Below are positions 16,046 to 24,993 of a stretch of DNA of 64,000 bases, piece after piece. Within the stretch, counting starts at the first letter, position 1. Each line of letters opens with the position of its first letter. This DNA is from CAMCXE01 sp046347475 (GTDB lineage Bacteria; Pseudomonadota; Gammaproteobacteria; Pseudomonadales; Cellvibrionaceae). The notes under the pieces were generated by a model that made no database searches, had not been told where the DNA came from, and saw nothing but the letters and a program-made list of their open reading frames with translations. The position numbers and the translations under genes are program-made. The stretch is taken from NCBI GenBank assembly GCA_046347475.1, contig JAXMGD010000006.1:186001-250000 (forward strand). Direction: 5' to 3'.

Positions 16046-16547
16046 TTTCCCCTCTAAAAAGTGGTCAGCTTAGCACATTGGTTGATGAATTCCCTTTGTA
16101 ACTTCTCAAAAGTTACAGTGCCGTACTGTGCGGCAATTGCGAGCCGAGTTTGCCGAGCTGTGCTCAGTGGTTATCCAGCGAATGAAGGGGGGGCGAGATT
16201 CAAGGTTTTGAGGCAGGTGTCAAACCAGGTTATGTGTCGCATATGTTTGATAGGCTCTTGAAGCGCTTGCAGCCCCGATTTTTTTAGCTGGCAACCGGGG
16301 GCTATCCGCGAAGCGCGTTATTTGATCTACTCGTTTTTGTATTGAGTGCAACAAAAAATTCAAATTATCATTGAGTTAATGGCTGGGGTTTAAAATTCCT
16401 GGTCTCTGACCTGAGCCAAACAAATTGCTATTCTTTCAACTACGTGCCCCGAAGAAAACACTCGCATTTGCAAAAATCATGACGCCCAAATGCTGTTTTG
16501 CTGCATGCACTCTGGTTCACACCGACCAAGGTCGGCAGCCCATTGCC
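16046..16547. other. Intergenic stretch left of the IS; no gene supported
   Basis: The short frames here have no ribosome sites and no recognisable protein. I looked for the missing N-terminal half of the gene truncated on the right of the IS and found none in any frame ending at the IS, so sequence was probably lost here. Confidence 0.5.
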
Positions 16548-16579
16548 TGTAGTGGTCTAATACCCCCGGACACTTTAAT
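16548..16579 (+). repeat. IS3-family left inverted repeat
   Basis: TGTAGTGGTC, then a variable middle, then CCGGACACTTTAAT. It matches the complement of 17751-17782 except in the 6-8 middle bases. Confidence 0.85.
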
Positions 16580-16614
16580 GAGAGACAATAAGCTGTCAAC
16601 CATTGAGGTGCCAC

Positions 16615-16905
16615 ATGAGTCAGAAACGTAGTTACAAACAGTACTCCAAAGAGTTTAAAGACGAGGCGGTAGCCCTGGTGCTTGAACAGGGCTATTCGGT
16701 TCAGGGCGCCGCGAAATCCTTAGGCATAGGCGCGAATATGCTCAACAAGTGGAAAGAGCTTTACGAGCAGCGTATCCAGGGGAAAGTGCTGGCTGAAGAT
16801 GAGCGTGACGAGTTAAAGCGCCTGCGCAAAGAAGTCAAAGAGCTGCGCATGTAGAAAGAAATTTTAAAAAAGGCGAGTGCCTTCTTCGCGAAAGAAATGA
16901 AGTAA
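16615..16905 (+). pseudogene. IS3-family transposase OrfA with internal TAG
   Basis: ATG 16615 has GAGGTG eight bases upstream. The helix-turn-helix region (YSKEFKDEAVALVLEQGYS, GAAKSLGIGANMLNKW) and a leucine-zipper stretch (ERDELKRLRKEVKELRM) are intact. In-frame TAG at 16852-16854 replaces what is normally Glu. Beyond it the frame continues KEILKKASAFFAKEMK to TAA at 16903-16905, exactly the usual OrfA tail. A single GAG to TAG change explains it. Without readthrough the OrfAB fusion transposase cannot be made. Confidence 0.85.
16866..16872 (+). other. A AAA AAG slippery heptamer for -1 frameshift
   Basis: AAAAAAG in the phase TTA AAA AAG of orfA. The -1 frame from here is open into orfB. 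This is the classic IS3-family frameshift site. It lies 12 bases after the premature stop and so is never reached by normal translation. Confidence 0.8.
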
Positions 16906-16943
16906 AGTTCGCTTTTATCAAGGCGGAAGCTACGCACTATCCA

Positions 16944-17774
16944 GTGCGCCTTCTGTGCAAAGTCATGCGGGTTAGCAAGTCGTCGTTCTATGCCTGGCAG
17001 GTGCGGCCACCCACCCTGATTACCGCAGTTGACCTTCACATACATAGCCGCATGAAAAAGTTATTTGATGATAGCCGAGACAGTCTGGGTAGCCGGGAGC
17101 TGGCGAAAAAATTACGCGAAGAAGGCATTAACATTAGTCGAGAACGCACACGCCGATTGATGAAAAGGCTTAATTTATCGGTAAAGCAGCGAATTGCTTA
17201 CAAGGTCACAACTCAGCGCAAACACGGTGATGCGGTTGCCGATAATTTACTGAACCAAAATTTTAATCCTACTGCGCCCAACGAGGTGTGGGCGGGTGAT
17301 ATTACCTATCTTAAAACTGCTGAAGGCTGGATGTATTTAGCGATTGTGATGGATTTATTTTCGCGTCGAATAGTGGGCTGGCATATCGATAAGCGCATGA
17401 CGACTGATTTGGTTAGTCAAGCGATGCGCAAAGCGGTGAACCTGCGCCAGCCACCTAAAGGGCTGGTTTTTCATAGTGATCGCGGTTTGCAGTACGCCAG
17501 TCAGTGCTCTAGGAATTTGCTGGAAGGTTATGGCATTCGCTCATCCATGGGTGATGTGGGTGCTTGTTGGGATAATGCAGTGGTTGAGCGCTTTTTTGGT
17601 AGCCTTAAATACGATTGGATATTTAAGGTAGCGCAACCAACACGTGATCATATGAAGTCTGATGTAGCGGCTTACATTCGGTATTACAACCTGCATCGGT
17701 TGCAAACCGCGAACGGGGGTGTGTCACCAATCAATTTTGAAAATACTCAAATTAAAGTGTCCGGATTAGCTTGA
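16944..17774 (+). CDS. IS3-family transposase OrfB (rve integrase core)
   Basis: 276 residues from GTG 16944, though the frame is open back to the slippery site at 16872. It has an HTH_21 region (SRERTRRLMKRLNLSVKQR) and then the DDE core: first Asp in VWAGDITYLKT, second Asp in VFHSDRGLQYAS, Glu in WDNAVVERFFGSLK. All three catalytic residues are kept. Independent translation is likely weak; in this family activity needs the OrfAB fusion, which is blocked here. Confidence 0.9.
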   Translation: MRLLCKVMRVSKSSFYAWQVRPPTLITAVDLHIHSRMKKLFDDSRDSLGSRELAKKLREEGINISRERTRRLMKRLNLSVKQRIAYKVTTQRKHGDAVADNLLNQNFNPTAPNEVWAGDITYLKTAEGWMYLAIVMDLFSRRIVGWHIDKRMTTDLVSQAMRKAVNLRQPPKGLVFHSDRGLQYASQCSRNLLEGYGIRSSMGDVGACWDNAVVERFFGSLKYDWIFKVAQPTRDHMKSDVAAYIRYYNLHRLQTANGGVSPINFENTQIKVSGLA

Positions 17775-17782
17775 CCACTACA
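17751..17782 (-). repeat. IS3-family right inverted repeat
   Basis: ATTAAAGTGTCCGG ... GACCACTACA, the complement of the left end. It includes the last codons of orfB. Confidence 0.85.
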
Positions 17783-18139
17783 GTTACGGTGGAGTTTCCG
17801 GCTGGGCCCCTATCGGTGGGTGATGATACGATTACGTCCATTACAGCGGCCAGTGTTGCTAGTGGTCAGATTCCCATTTTGCATATCAGCGATGTGATCA
17901 AAGACCGCCTTGCCGCCTATGTGCATTGGAAAGATCGGCAATCCTTAGTGCAGGCGCTAGCGATTTTGCTAAAACACTCGGTAAAGCTTGCAAGCCTAAA
18001 AGCATTTTGTGATCGCGAGGGCACTTTGGCTCTTTATCCCAACGTCAAAGCACTTTATAAAAATGCTGTGGAGCAAAGGGTAACCCGCATGGATGAGTTG
18101 GAACTATTGGTTGCTCGCTATTTAATTAAGGGCCTATAA
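17783..18139 (+). pseudogene. 3' part of a nucleotidyltransferase-like gene cut by the IS
   Basis: About 118 codons are open from the IS right end to TAA 18137; the frame would need a TTG inside the IS repeat to start. The segment LHISDVIKDRLAAYVHWKDRQSLVQAL resembles the C-terminal part of DUF6036/AbiEii-like nucleotidyltransferase proteins (typical wording KDRLAAFYHWNDRQSLEQAL, from memory). The N-terminal catalytic half is absent. It is therefore read as a truncated, probably dead gene; a toxin-antitoxin or phage-defence origin is possible. Confidence 0.65.
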
Positions 18140-18268
18140 CGGCTCGGAAATGCTAAGGGCGTACTAAGCATTAAAAGCGCGATCCGTGCCGCGCAATTTA
18201 AGGCTGATTGATTGCCTTATTTGAATGGCCGCAGGTCGCTCGCCTGAGCGTGGATCACACTTAAACCC

Positions 18269-18297
18269 TTGGGCTTTACCCCCCATCCCCCTATAAT
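18269..18297 (+). promoter_or_regulatory. sigma70 promoter of leuS
   Basis: TTGGGC (18269-18274), a 17-base spacer and a perfect TATAAT (18292-18297). The predicted transcript start is about 34 bases before the leuS ATG. Confidence 0.65.
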
Positions 18298-18337
18298 CCC
18301 GGCTTTCGTCCCTTTTTATTGCGCCTAAGTGAAAGCC

Positions 18338-20944
18338 ATGACTGCCATTACCAGTGAGTACACCCCCCACACCATCGAACCTGCCGTGCAGGACTTTTGG
18401 CGCGATGCCAAAGCCTTTGAAGTCACCGAAGACCCTAGCCGGGAAAAATTCTATTGCCTGTCTATGTTCCCCTACCCATCCGGCCGCCTGCATATGGGCC
18501 ATGTGCGCAACTACACCATCTCGGATGTGATCGCCCGTTACCAGCGTATGTTGGGCAAAAATGTGTTGCACCCCATGGGCTGGGATGCGTTTGGCCTACC
18601 GGCGGAAAACGCCGCTATAAAGAACAAAACCGCCCCAGCTGCCTGGACCTATTCCAACACCGCCTACATGAAAAAGCAGCTCACGGAATTGGGCTTTGGT
18701 TTTGATTGGTCGCGGGAAATTACCACCTGTAAAAGCGATTATTACAAATGGGAACAGTGGTTTTTCACCCGTCTGTACGAGAAGGGCCTGGTATACAAAA
18801 AAATGGCCAGCGTGAATTGGGACCCGGTGGACCAAACCGTGCTCGCCAATGAACAAGTAGTAGACGGCAAAGGCTGGCGCTCCGGCGCGCCAGTGGAGCG
18901 CAAAGAAATTCCGCAGTGGTTTATCCGCATTACCGATTACGCCGAGGAATTATTGGCCGATTTAGACAAATTGCCCTATTGGCCCGAGCAGGTGAAAACC
19001 ATGCAGCGCAATTGGATTGGCAAAAGCCGTGGCCTGGAGATGTATTTCAAATTAGAAAAACCCCTGGGCGCCCATTTGGGTTTTGATGTGTATACCACCC
19101 GCCCGGATACCCTCATGGGCGTGACCTATGTAAGCCTCGCCGCCCAGCACCCAATTGCCTTGGCCCTGGCGCAAACCCACAGCGAATTAGCCGCATTTAT
19201 TGATAGCTGCAAGGTGCAATCGCTGGCTGAAGCGGATATGGCCAATATGGAAAAGCGCGGTATGGATACTGGCCTTAAAGCCCTTCACCCCATCACAGGT
19301 GAGCCGGTGGCTTTGTGGGTGGCCAATTATGTGTTGATGGATTATGGCACCGGCGCGGTTATGGCTGTGCCCGCCCACGACCAGCGGGATTTTGAATTCG
19401 CGCAAAAATATAACCTGCCCATTAACCAAGTGATTGCGCCCTTGGATGGCAGCGCAATTGATTTAAGCGCAGCGGCCTATACGGAAAAAGGCAAATTAGT
19501 AAATTCCGGCGAATTTACCGGCCTTGAATTTGCCGCCGCCTTCGACGCCATTGCCACCACCTTAGAAGCCCAAGGCCGTGGCCGCATTACCACCAATTAC
19601 CGCCTGCGCGATTGGGGTGTGTCCCGCCAGCGTTATTGGGGCGCGCCTATACCTATGTTTAATTTGCCCAGCGGCGGCGATATTCCCGTGCCGCTGGATC
19701 GCCTGCCGGTGTTATTGCCGGAGGATGTAGTGATGGACGGCATTCAATCCCCCATCAAAGCGGACCCCAACTGGCGCCAGGCAGAGTTCAACGGCCAATT
19801 GGTGGAGCACGAAACCGACACCTTCGACACCTTTATGGAATCCAGCTGGTATTACGCCCGCTACACCTGCCCGAATTTTAAAGACGGCATGCTGGACCCA
19901 ACCGCTGCAAATTATTGGTTGCCGGTGGATCAATATGTAGGTGGTATTGAGCACGCTATTTTGCATCTTTTATATGCGCGGTTTTTTCATAAACTCATGC
20001 GCGATGAAGGCTTGGTTAAATGCGATGAACCCTTCGAGCGATTGCTCTGCCAAGGTATGGTAAATGCTGAAACCTTTTTCAAAAAAGACAGCGAAGGGCG
20101 CATTGATTGGATAGCGCCGGACCAAGTGCGTGTGGAAAAAGACGAAAAAGGCCGTTTAATACAGGCTTTTCATGCGCAGACTGGCGAGCCGTTGGAATTT
20201 GGCGGTGTGGTAAAAATGTCGAAATCAAAAAATAACGGCGTGGACCCGCAAGACGTTATTAATTCCCACGGCGCCGATACAATTCGTTTATTTAGCATGT
20301 TTGCCGCACCGCCGGAGCAGAGTTTGGAGTGGACGGATTCCGGCGTAATTGGCGCTGCGAATTTCTTAAAAAAACTTTGGCGTGCGGTGTACCACCATTT
20401 GGCCGCAGGCGAGCCAGGAATTTTAAATGCAGCCGGTTTAAATCAAACACAAAAAGACCTGCGCCGCAAAACCCACGAGACCATTAAAAAAGTCAGCGAT
20501 GATTTCGGCCGCCGCCAGGTATTTAACACCGCCATAGCTGCAATCATGGAATTACTCAACGAACTCGGCCGCCACGCCGACCGCGCCACTCCCGAGGGTT
20601 TAGCCGTGGAGCGCGAAGGTTTGGAAGCGGCCGTTATTATGCTCGCCCCCATAGTGCCGCATATTACCCATGTATTGTGGGAAGCTCTGGGCCATAAAAA
20701 TTTATTAGATACCCCTTGGCCTGTGGTGGATGAAAGCGCCTTGGTGCGCAGCAGCGTGACCATAGTGGCGCAGGTTAATGGCAAATTACGCGCACAGTTT
20801 GAAGCGCCTATTGATGCACCGGCGGAAGAGTTGGAGCGTTTGGCGCTGGCGGAAGCGGGGGTGCAGAAATATATGGAAGGGTTTATTGTGCGTAAGGTGA
20901 TTACGGTGCCGAATAAGTTGGTGAATATTGTGGTGGGGCCGTAA
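18338..20944 (+). CDS. leuS: Leucyl-tRNA synthetase
   Basis: 868-residue class I synthetase that charges tRNA-Leu in the cytoplasm. Signatures: YPSGRLHMGHVRNY (HIGH-type motif at about 51-54), an editing domain with TTRPDTLMGVTYV, a second Zn/leucine-specific region, and VVKMSKSKNNGVDP (KMSKS at 626-630). The C-terminal VAQVNGKLRAQF is standard. I chose ATG 18338 (MTAITSEYTP); GTG 18329 would add three residues. Length is usual for bacterial LeuRS. It has its own promoter and terminator, so it is probably monocistronic. Confidence 0.97.
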   Translation: MTAITSEYTPHTIEPAVQDFWRDAKAFEVTEDPSREKFYCLSMFPYPSGRLHMGHVRNYTISDVIARYQRMLGKNVLHPMGWDAFGLPAENAAIKNKTAPAAWTYSNTAYMKKQLTELGFGFDWSREITTCKSDYYKWEQWFFTRLYEKGLVYKKMASVNWDPVDQTVLANEQVVDGKGWRSGAPVERKEIPQWFIRITDYAEELLADLDKLPYWPEQVKTMQRNWIGKSRGLEMYFKLEKPLGAHLGFDVYTTRPDTLMGVTYVSLAAQHPIALALAQTHSELAAFIDSCKVQSLAEADMANMEKRGMDTGLKALHPITGEPVALWVANYVLMDYGTGAVMAVPAHDQRDFEFAQKYNLPINQVIAPLDGSAIDLSAAAYTEKGKLVNSGEFTGLEFAAAFDAIATTLEAQGRGRITTNYRLRDWGVSRQRYWGAPIPMFNLPSGGDIPVPLDRLPVLLPEDVVMDGIQSPIKADPNWRQAEFNGQLVEHETDTFDTFMESSWYYARYTCPNFKDGMLDPTAANYWLPVDQYVGGIEHAILHLLYARFFHKLMRDEGLVKCDEPFERLLCQGMVNAETFFKKDSEGRIDWIAPDQVRVEKDEKGRLIQAFHAQTGEPLEFGGVVKMSKSKNNGVDPQDVINSHGADTIRLFSMFAAPPEQSLEWTDSGVIGAANFLKKLWRAVYHHLAAGEPGILNAAGLNQTQKDLRRKTHETIKKVSDDFGRRQVFNTAIAAIMELLNELGRHADRATPEGLAVEREGLEAAVIMLAPIVPHITHVLWEALGHKNLLDTPWPVVDESALVRSSVTIVAQVNGKLRAQFEAPIDAPAEELERLALAEAGVQKYMEGFIVRKVITVPNKLVNIVVGP

Positions 20945-20955
20945 TTATTCTTCAT

Positions 20956-20983
20956 AAAAAACCCCGCGTGAGCGGGGTTTTTT
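20956..20983 (+). terminator. Rho-independent terminator of leuS
   Basis: AAAAAA, CCCCGC, loop GTGA, GCGGGG, TTTTTT, starting 12 bases after the leuS stop. A-run and T-run are symmetric, so it could work both ways. Confidence 0.92.
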
Positions 20984-21114
20984 ATGGCCTGCTATTCTTA
21001 CAAAAATGGGCATGAAAACCGATTTTATGGCCAGATGGCTATGAATGTTTTTTAGTGTGCTTTAAGGTGCAAGTTCTAATTGTGATTTTTATAATTTCTA
21101 TTCGGGAGATTCAG

Positions 21115-24100
21115 GTGAGTGGGTTGCTAAGGTTTTTTGGTGCTCTAATTATAATGTTGAGTGTGACCGATTCGTGGGCGCAGGGTCGGGAGAAAATAGT
21201 CGATGGCGATAATGTTTACTTGATGCCCCATGAAACAAAGCGTTTATACCGTTTTAATGCGGTAACGCAAGCTAAAGAGATGGTGTTGGAGTTTGATGCG
21301 GCACCGCAGGCTTTTTTTGCTAAAGGCAACAATGTATACGCTTTAATTAATGGGGGGGTTTTCGCTTTTGATTTGCAGACAAAGATTCTGCGGAAGATTC
21401 AAGATTTTCAATATTTTTATTCTGATTTTGTTGCGTGCGGCGACCAATTGTTCCTGTATTCCGAACCCGGGTTGTATCGAATCGAAAATGATCGGATGGT
21501 TAAGATGGATGTTGCGACGAATCAATTTCATGCGGTTGCTTGTGATAGGGGCAATGCCGAAATTCTGGCTTTGGAGCGGAATGGATTGAGAAGAATAAAA
21601 ATTGGTGGTGCAAATTCTGCTTCCAGCGATGTGCAATATCTTGGAGTGGATTTTTATGGAGTGCAAGGCTGGTTATCAACAGGCGAACAATATTTTATCG
21701 CAAGTAATGGTGCTGTAGTTCTCACTCGTGATGGCGCCGTTGGTGCAAAGCTACGACCTGGAATTGTCGATTTAACCTTCTATAAGGGCCAGCCGGTGGC
21801 GCTTGAGAGTGCTGGTCGATTAAGTATTTACACCAATTCCAACGATCTGATAACGCAAATTTGGGTGCCTGCAAAAACACAGTTTATAGAAGCCTTTGGT
21901 GATGCTGTGTATCTGTTTCAAATCATTAATTCAGAGTTGGTGGTTGATGCAAAAGTTTTAACTGCAGAGCTTGTGAAAGAGCCAGAGTATGCAGGGCGAT
22001 CTTCATATTCATATGCAGTTACCGATAACATGGATCAAGTATTCTTGGTTGATGTTGAAAAGCGATTGATAAGAAGGTGGTCTTTACAGGCGGGGGCGTT
22101 CCTGCCTCCAATTGCTTTGCCCTTTGTTCCCATAAATGTCTATTTCTCGGTGAGTATGAATCGGCTTTTTGTCGAATATCCAAATAAAATCGATTTCTAT
22201 GAATTTAAAGAGGGGGGTGTGAATAATGGTATTTTTGCGGCGGACACTTTGCCCACGGGAGAGTTTTTTACTCTATTGGATAAGGCTTATATAAAAAGGG
22301 CTGAATCTGACCCTGAATCTGGGCGAACCTATTATAAATATATGGCTCTCGAGCAGATCGGCACCACTGTCGCATCCCATGTTAGCGATTATCTCGGCTT
22401 TTTCATGTTCGAAGATGCTCAATCCTCCGGTGCGATGTACAATTTGGGTGAACTATCGTACCCCAGTTTGTATTTCAGAAAAATTGATACCGCGACTGGA
22501 GAAACTCAGACTATGGAGTTGCAATCATATGATTTCTCTCTCTATCGCGGTAGGCGTCCAATCTTCCCGCCCTATGAATTCAATTCATTCCATCGCCAAT
22601 TTGTTACCGGGGCTGGTTTGGTTTTTAATATTGACACGCAAAAATTAACGGCTGACTTTGGTCACCCCGTTACATCATCTGCTTGGCTTGGTAATGAATT
22701 GTACGCAATTCGTGACGGCGGACAAATTGTAGATCACTGGAATCCAACTCAACAGAATTACACATCCAAATTATTGCCAAATCTCACCAACGCTAGAATT
22801 ATCAACGTAGGTGAAGCATTGGTTTTAATTGCAGAAGGTAAGAATGGTCTTAAGTTGATTGCCTACAATGTAAATAAACTTAATGACCAAGATTCAGATG
22901 GGGTCAACGACCTCTCCGATAACTGCGAAACTGTGAGCAATCTCGATCAGTTAGATCTTGATGGGGATTTTTTGGGTGACGGGTGTGATGCAGACATCGA
23001 TGGTGATCTTGTGCCAAATCAGATCGAAACAGGTGCTGGGAAGAACCCGTTTTCCGCTCTCGATTTTTCGGGTGACTCAAATAACAATTTAACACTTGAT
23101 ATCGACGAATATTTAAGCTCAGGGCAATATCCAGATGTTTCTTCTGGTAATTCATCTGTTGCAAATTATTCAATTGATTTTGAAGGGGATGATTCTGTAA
23201 AGGTTGCAGATGTGGGTAATTCCCATTGGGCGGTAATTCCCGGAGGTTATCTCAGTGGCTACGCCTTGGCGTCTCCAACAGTGATGCATTCGGTGGCCGG
23301 TGACGGTAAAAATGCTGAGTTAATATTAGGAAATCCTTGTCGAGAATCCTGCTCGTTGAGTTTTGTTGTTCAAGGAATTGTACCTGGTAATTCGATGCAG
23401 CTGTCCATCGAAGGTATCGATTTGCCCGGAGGGAGTTTTACTGAACTTCAAAATGGTTGGAGAAAGTATCGATTTGCGCTTCCTGCGCATGGATCAAAAA
23501 TTAAACTGCATTTTGAGTACGATGAGGCCAATTTATATACCCGATATGGCCGAACATTTTTAATTGATAATATAAGATTTGCGATTGATGCGAGCGGAGC
23601 AGCGACGGGAAATTTAAATTGTGCCATCAACAGCGAAAATCCGTTAGAGGTTAATGAAGGTGTTTTCTCAGAAATATGCCAGGCTCAAGAGCGTGACGAT
23701 GATTTTGATGCGGTACGTGTTGGCGATAATTGTCCGCATCAGTCCAATAATGACCAGGCTGATTTGGATCGAGATGGGGTAGGTGATGTTTGTGATGCAG
23801 ATGCTGACAACGATGGCATCGAGAATTATATCGAAAATCAGTACCCGTTTATGAGTCGAATCAACCCTGCAGATGGCGCCTTAGATTATGATCAGGATGG
23901 CGTTAATAATTATTTTGAAATTATCAACGGCTATTCGCCCGCTGCTAGGGATGTTCACGTGCCAGAGCCATTGTTTGATTTTTTTCCTTTGGGTGTAATT
24001 AATTATAAGTATATCGATAAGCAGGGAGCGGTAACCTACGTGTCTCAAGCGAAAGCGACAGACAGCAATAAGTTTATAAAATCGATTGGCGACGATACGA

Positions 24101-24639
24101 TTTATTATGAGGCCAGAGGCGACGGTATACATTTTCTAAAAATAGAATCCGTCTTAACAAAACAAGCAATTGAGATGGATATGGTTGAAGTGCCGAGAGC
24201 TGCTTTGCTTGGCCAAAAAATCTCTGGAGTGGCCAGCGCGAAGTTTCTTGTGGACGGCAAGCCCGTAAGCGCGGAGTCGGTAGAATATTCCTCAGTGCTT
24301 TCTCGCAAAGGCACTATGCAGTATAACAATCAGCCAACTCAATTTTTGGAATTTGATCAGAGCATTAAATTTCAATCCGAGGCTGCTCCAGAGGTAACTA
24401 AATTACGCCTTCTTAAAGGGGTTGGTGTCTTTTCTGACGGTGAATTAACCTTGGAGTCACATACGGTCACTCGATTGGATCCCTACCTTGAATCTGTCGC
24501 CCAGCCTCCCGCAACGACACCGAATCCTGCCAATCCAGGAGTTCAACCTGCGAAAAAGAAAAAGGGAGGCAGTATTGATCTTGTGTGGATGCTAAATTTA
24601 ATCTCGTTGGCGATATTTTTTAGGCGTAGCCATTATTAG
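21115..24639 (+). CDS. Secreted thrombospondin type 3 repeat protein with GlyGly-CTERM-like tail
   Basis: 1174 residues from GTG 21115, which has CGGGAG six bases upstream; the upstream GTG at 21055 has no ribosome site and would bury the signal peptide. A -10-like TATAAT lies at 21090-21095. Order: signal peptide (LRFFGALIIMLSVTDSWAQG); about 25-585 beta-rich, propeller-like repeats; calcium-binding thrombospondin type 3 repeats at about 590-670 (DQDSDGVNDLSDNC, DLDGDFLGDGCDADIDGD) and 860-945 (GDNCPHQSNNDQADLDRDGV); a jelly-roll-like domain between them with a Cys pair (NPCRESCSLSF); then a C-terminal domain. The end is basic-GGS-hydrophobic-RR (KKKKGGSIDLVWML... FFRRSHY), the GlyGly-CTERM layout processed by rhombosortase in T2SS-equipped bacteria. 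Base composition is lower in GC than its neighbours. Confidence 0.8.
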   Translation: MSGLLRFFGALIIMLSVTDSWAQGREKIVDGDNVYLMPHETKRLYRFNAVTQAKEMVLEFDAAPQAFFAKGNNVYALINGGVFAFDLQTKILRKIQDFQYFYSDFVACGDQLFLYSEPGLYRIENDRMVKMDVATNQFHAVACDRGNAEILALERNGLRRIKIGGANSASSDVQYLGVDFYGVQGWLSTGEQYFIASNGAVVLTRDGAVGAKLRPGIVDLTFYKGQPVALESAGRLSIYTNSNDLITQIWVPAKTQFIEAFGDAVYLFQIINSELVVDAKVLTAELVKEPEYAGRSSYSYAVTDNMDQVFLVDVEKRLIRRWSLQAGAFLPPIALPFVPINVYFSVSMNRLFVEYPNKIDFYEFKEGGVNNGIFAADTLPTGEFFTLLDKAYIKRAESDPESGRTYYKYMALEQIGTTVASHVSDYLGFFMFEDAQSSGAMYNLGELSYPSLYFRKIDTATGETQTMELQSYDFSLYRGRRPIFPPYEFNSFHRQFVTGAGLVFNIDTQKLTADFGHPVTSSAWLGNELYAIRDGGQIVDHWNPTQQNYTSKLLPNLTNARIINVGEALVLIAEGKNGLKLIAYNVNKLNDQDSDGVNDLSDNCETVSNLDQLDLDGDFLGDGCDADIDGDLVPNQIETGAGKNPFSALDFSGDSNNNLTLDIDEYLSSGQYPDVSSGNSSVANYSIDFEGDDSVKVADVGNSHWAVIPGGYLSGYALASPTVMHSVAGDGKNAELILGNPCRESCSLSFVVQGIVPGNSMQLSIEGIDLPGGSFTELQNGWRKYRFALPAHGSKIKLHFEYDEANLYTRYGRTFLIDNIRFAIDASGAATGNLNCAINSENPLEVNEGVFSEICQAQERDDDFDAVRVGDNCPHQSNNDQADLDRDGVGDVCDADADNDGIENYIENQYPFMSRINPADGALDYDQDGVNNYFEIINGYSPAARDVHVPEPLFDFFPLGVINYKYIDKQGAVTYVSQAKATDSNKFIKSIGDDTIYYEARGDGIHFLKIESVLTKQAIEMDMVEVPRAALLGQKISGVASAKFLVDGKPVSAESVEYSSVLSRKGTMQYNNQPTQFLEFDQSIKFQSEAAPEVTKLRLLKGVGVFSDGELTLESHTVTRLDPYLESVAQPPATTPNPANPGVQPAKKKKGGSIDLVWMLNLISLAIFFRRSHY

Positions 24640-24649
24640 GTTTGGAATG

Positions 24650-24669
24650 TTGCGCTCAGCGCAAATTTT
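24650..24669 (+). terminator. Weak terminator after the TSP3 gene
   Basis: TTGCGC, loop TCA, GCGCAA, then ATTTTC, 10 bases after the stop; a run of eight T follows at 24677-24684. The stem is only six pairs. Confidence 0.4.
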
Positions 24670-24755
24670 CAGAACTATTTTTTTTCAATCGCACGCGATT
24701 AAACTTGCAATAAATTATCCCAATCTATTCGCAAGCCATTCAAGAGCACAAATAT

Positions 24756-24956
24756 ATGCCGAAAAGACCCACTTTGGGAATATTATTGCTGCTAGCGTTA
24801 ACCGGCGCCTGCGCCTATAACACCGCCTATAACACCGCCCAGCGCAGCGCGCAGGTGGAGTGTAATAAAGAGCCGAACCAAGAGCTCTACCAACGCTGTA
24901 TGAAAAATAATTCCATGCCCTATCGAGAGTACAAGGCCGAGAAAAATCAGCCTTAA
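24756..24956 (+). CDS. Small lipoprotein, unknown function
   Basis: 66 residues: hydrophobic signal (LGILLLLALTGACAYN, Cys19 as the likely lipid site although the lipobox LTGAC is not canonical), then a YNTAYNTA repeat and two Cys (VECNKEPNQELYQRC) that could form a disulfide. Similar short lipoproteins are conserved in related marine gammaproteobacteria as far as I recall. It lies 37 bases before the M32 peptidase gene. Confidence 0.65.
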   Translation: MPKRPTLGILLLLALTGACAYNTAYNTAQRSAQVECNKEPNQELYQRCMKNNSMPYREYKAEKNQP

Positions 24957-24993
24957 ACCCATTCAAAAAATCCGCGCGCCATTGGGGGCTGCT

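Larger units (their letters stand above)
16548..17782 (+). mobile_element. IS3-family insertion sequence, probably inactive
   Basis: 1235 bases bounded by 32-base imperfect inverted repeats with TG...CA ends, carrying overlapping-frame orfA and orfB of the IS3 type. Three flanking bases on each side (GCC on the left, GTT on the right) do not match, so there is no visible target duplication. orfA carries an in-frame stop upstream of the frameshift site. The combination points to a resident, non-mobile copy whose flanks have recombined or been deleted. Confidence 0.88.

Noticed and set aside
16061..16631. Two short plus-strand ORFs left of the IS
   Set aside because: No ribosome sites, odd composition, and the second runs into the IS inverted repeat.
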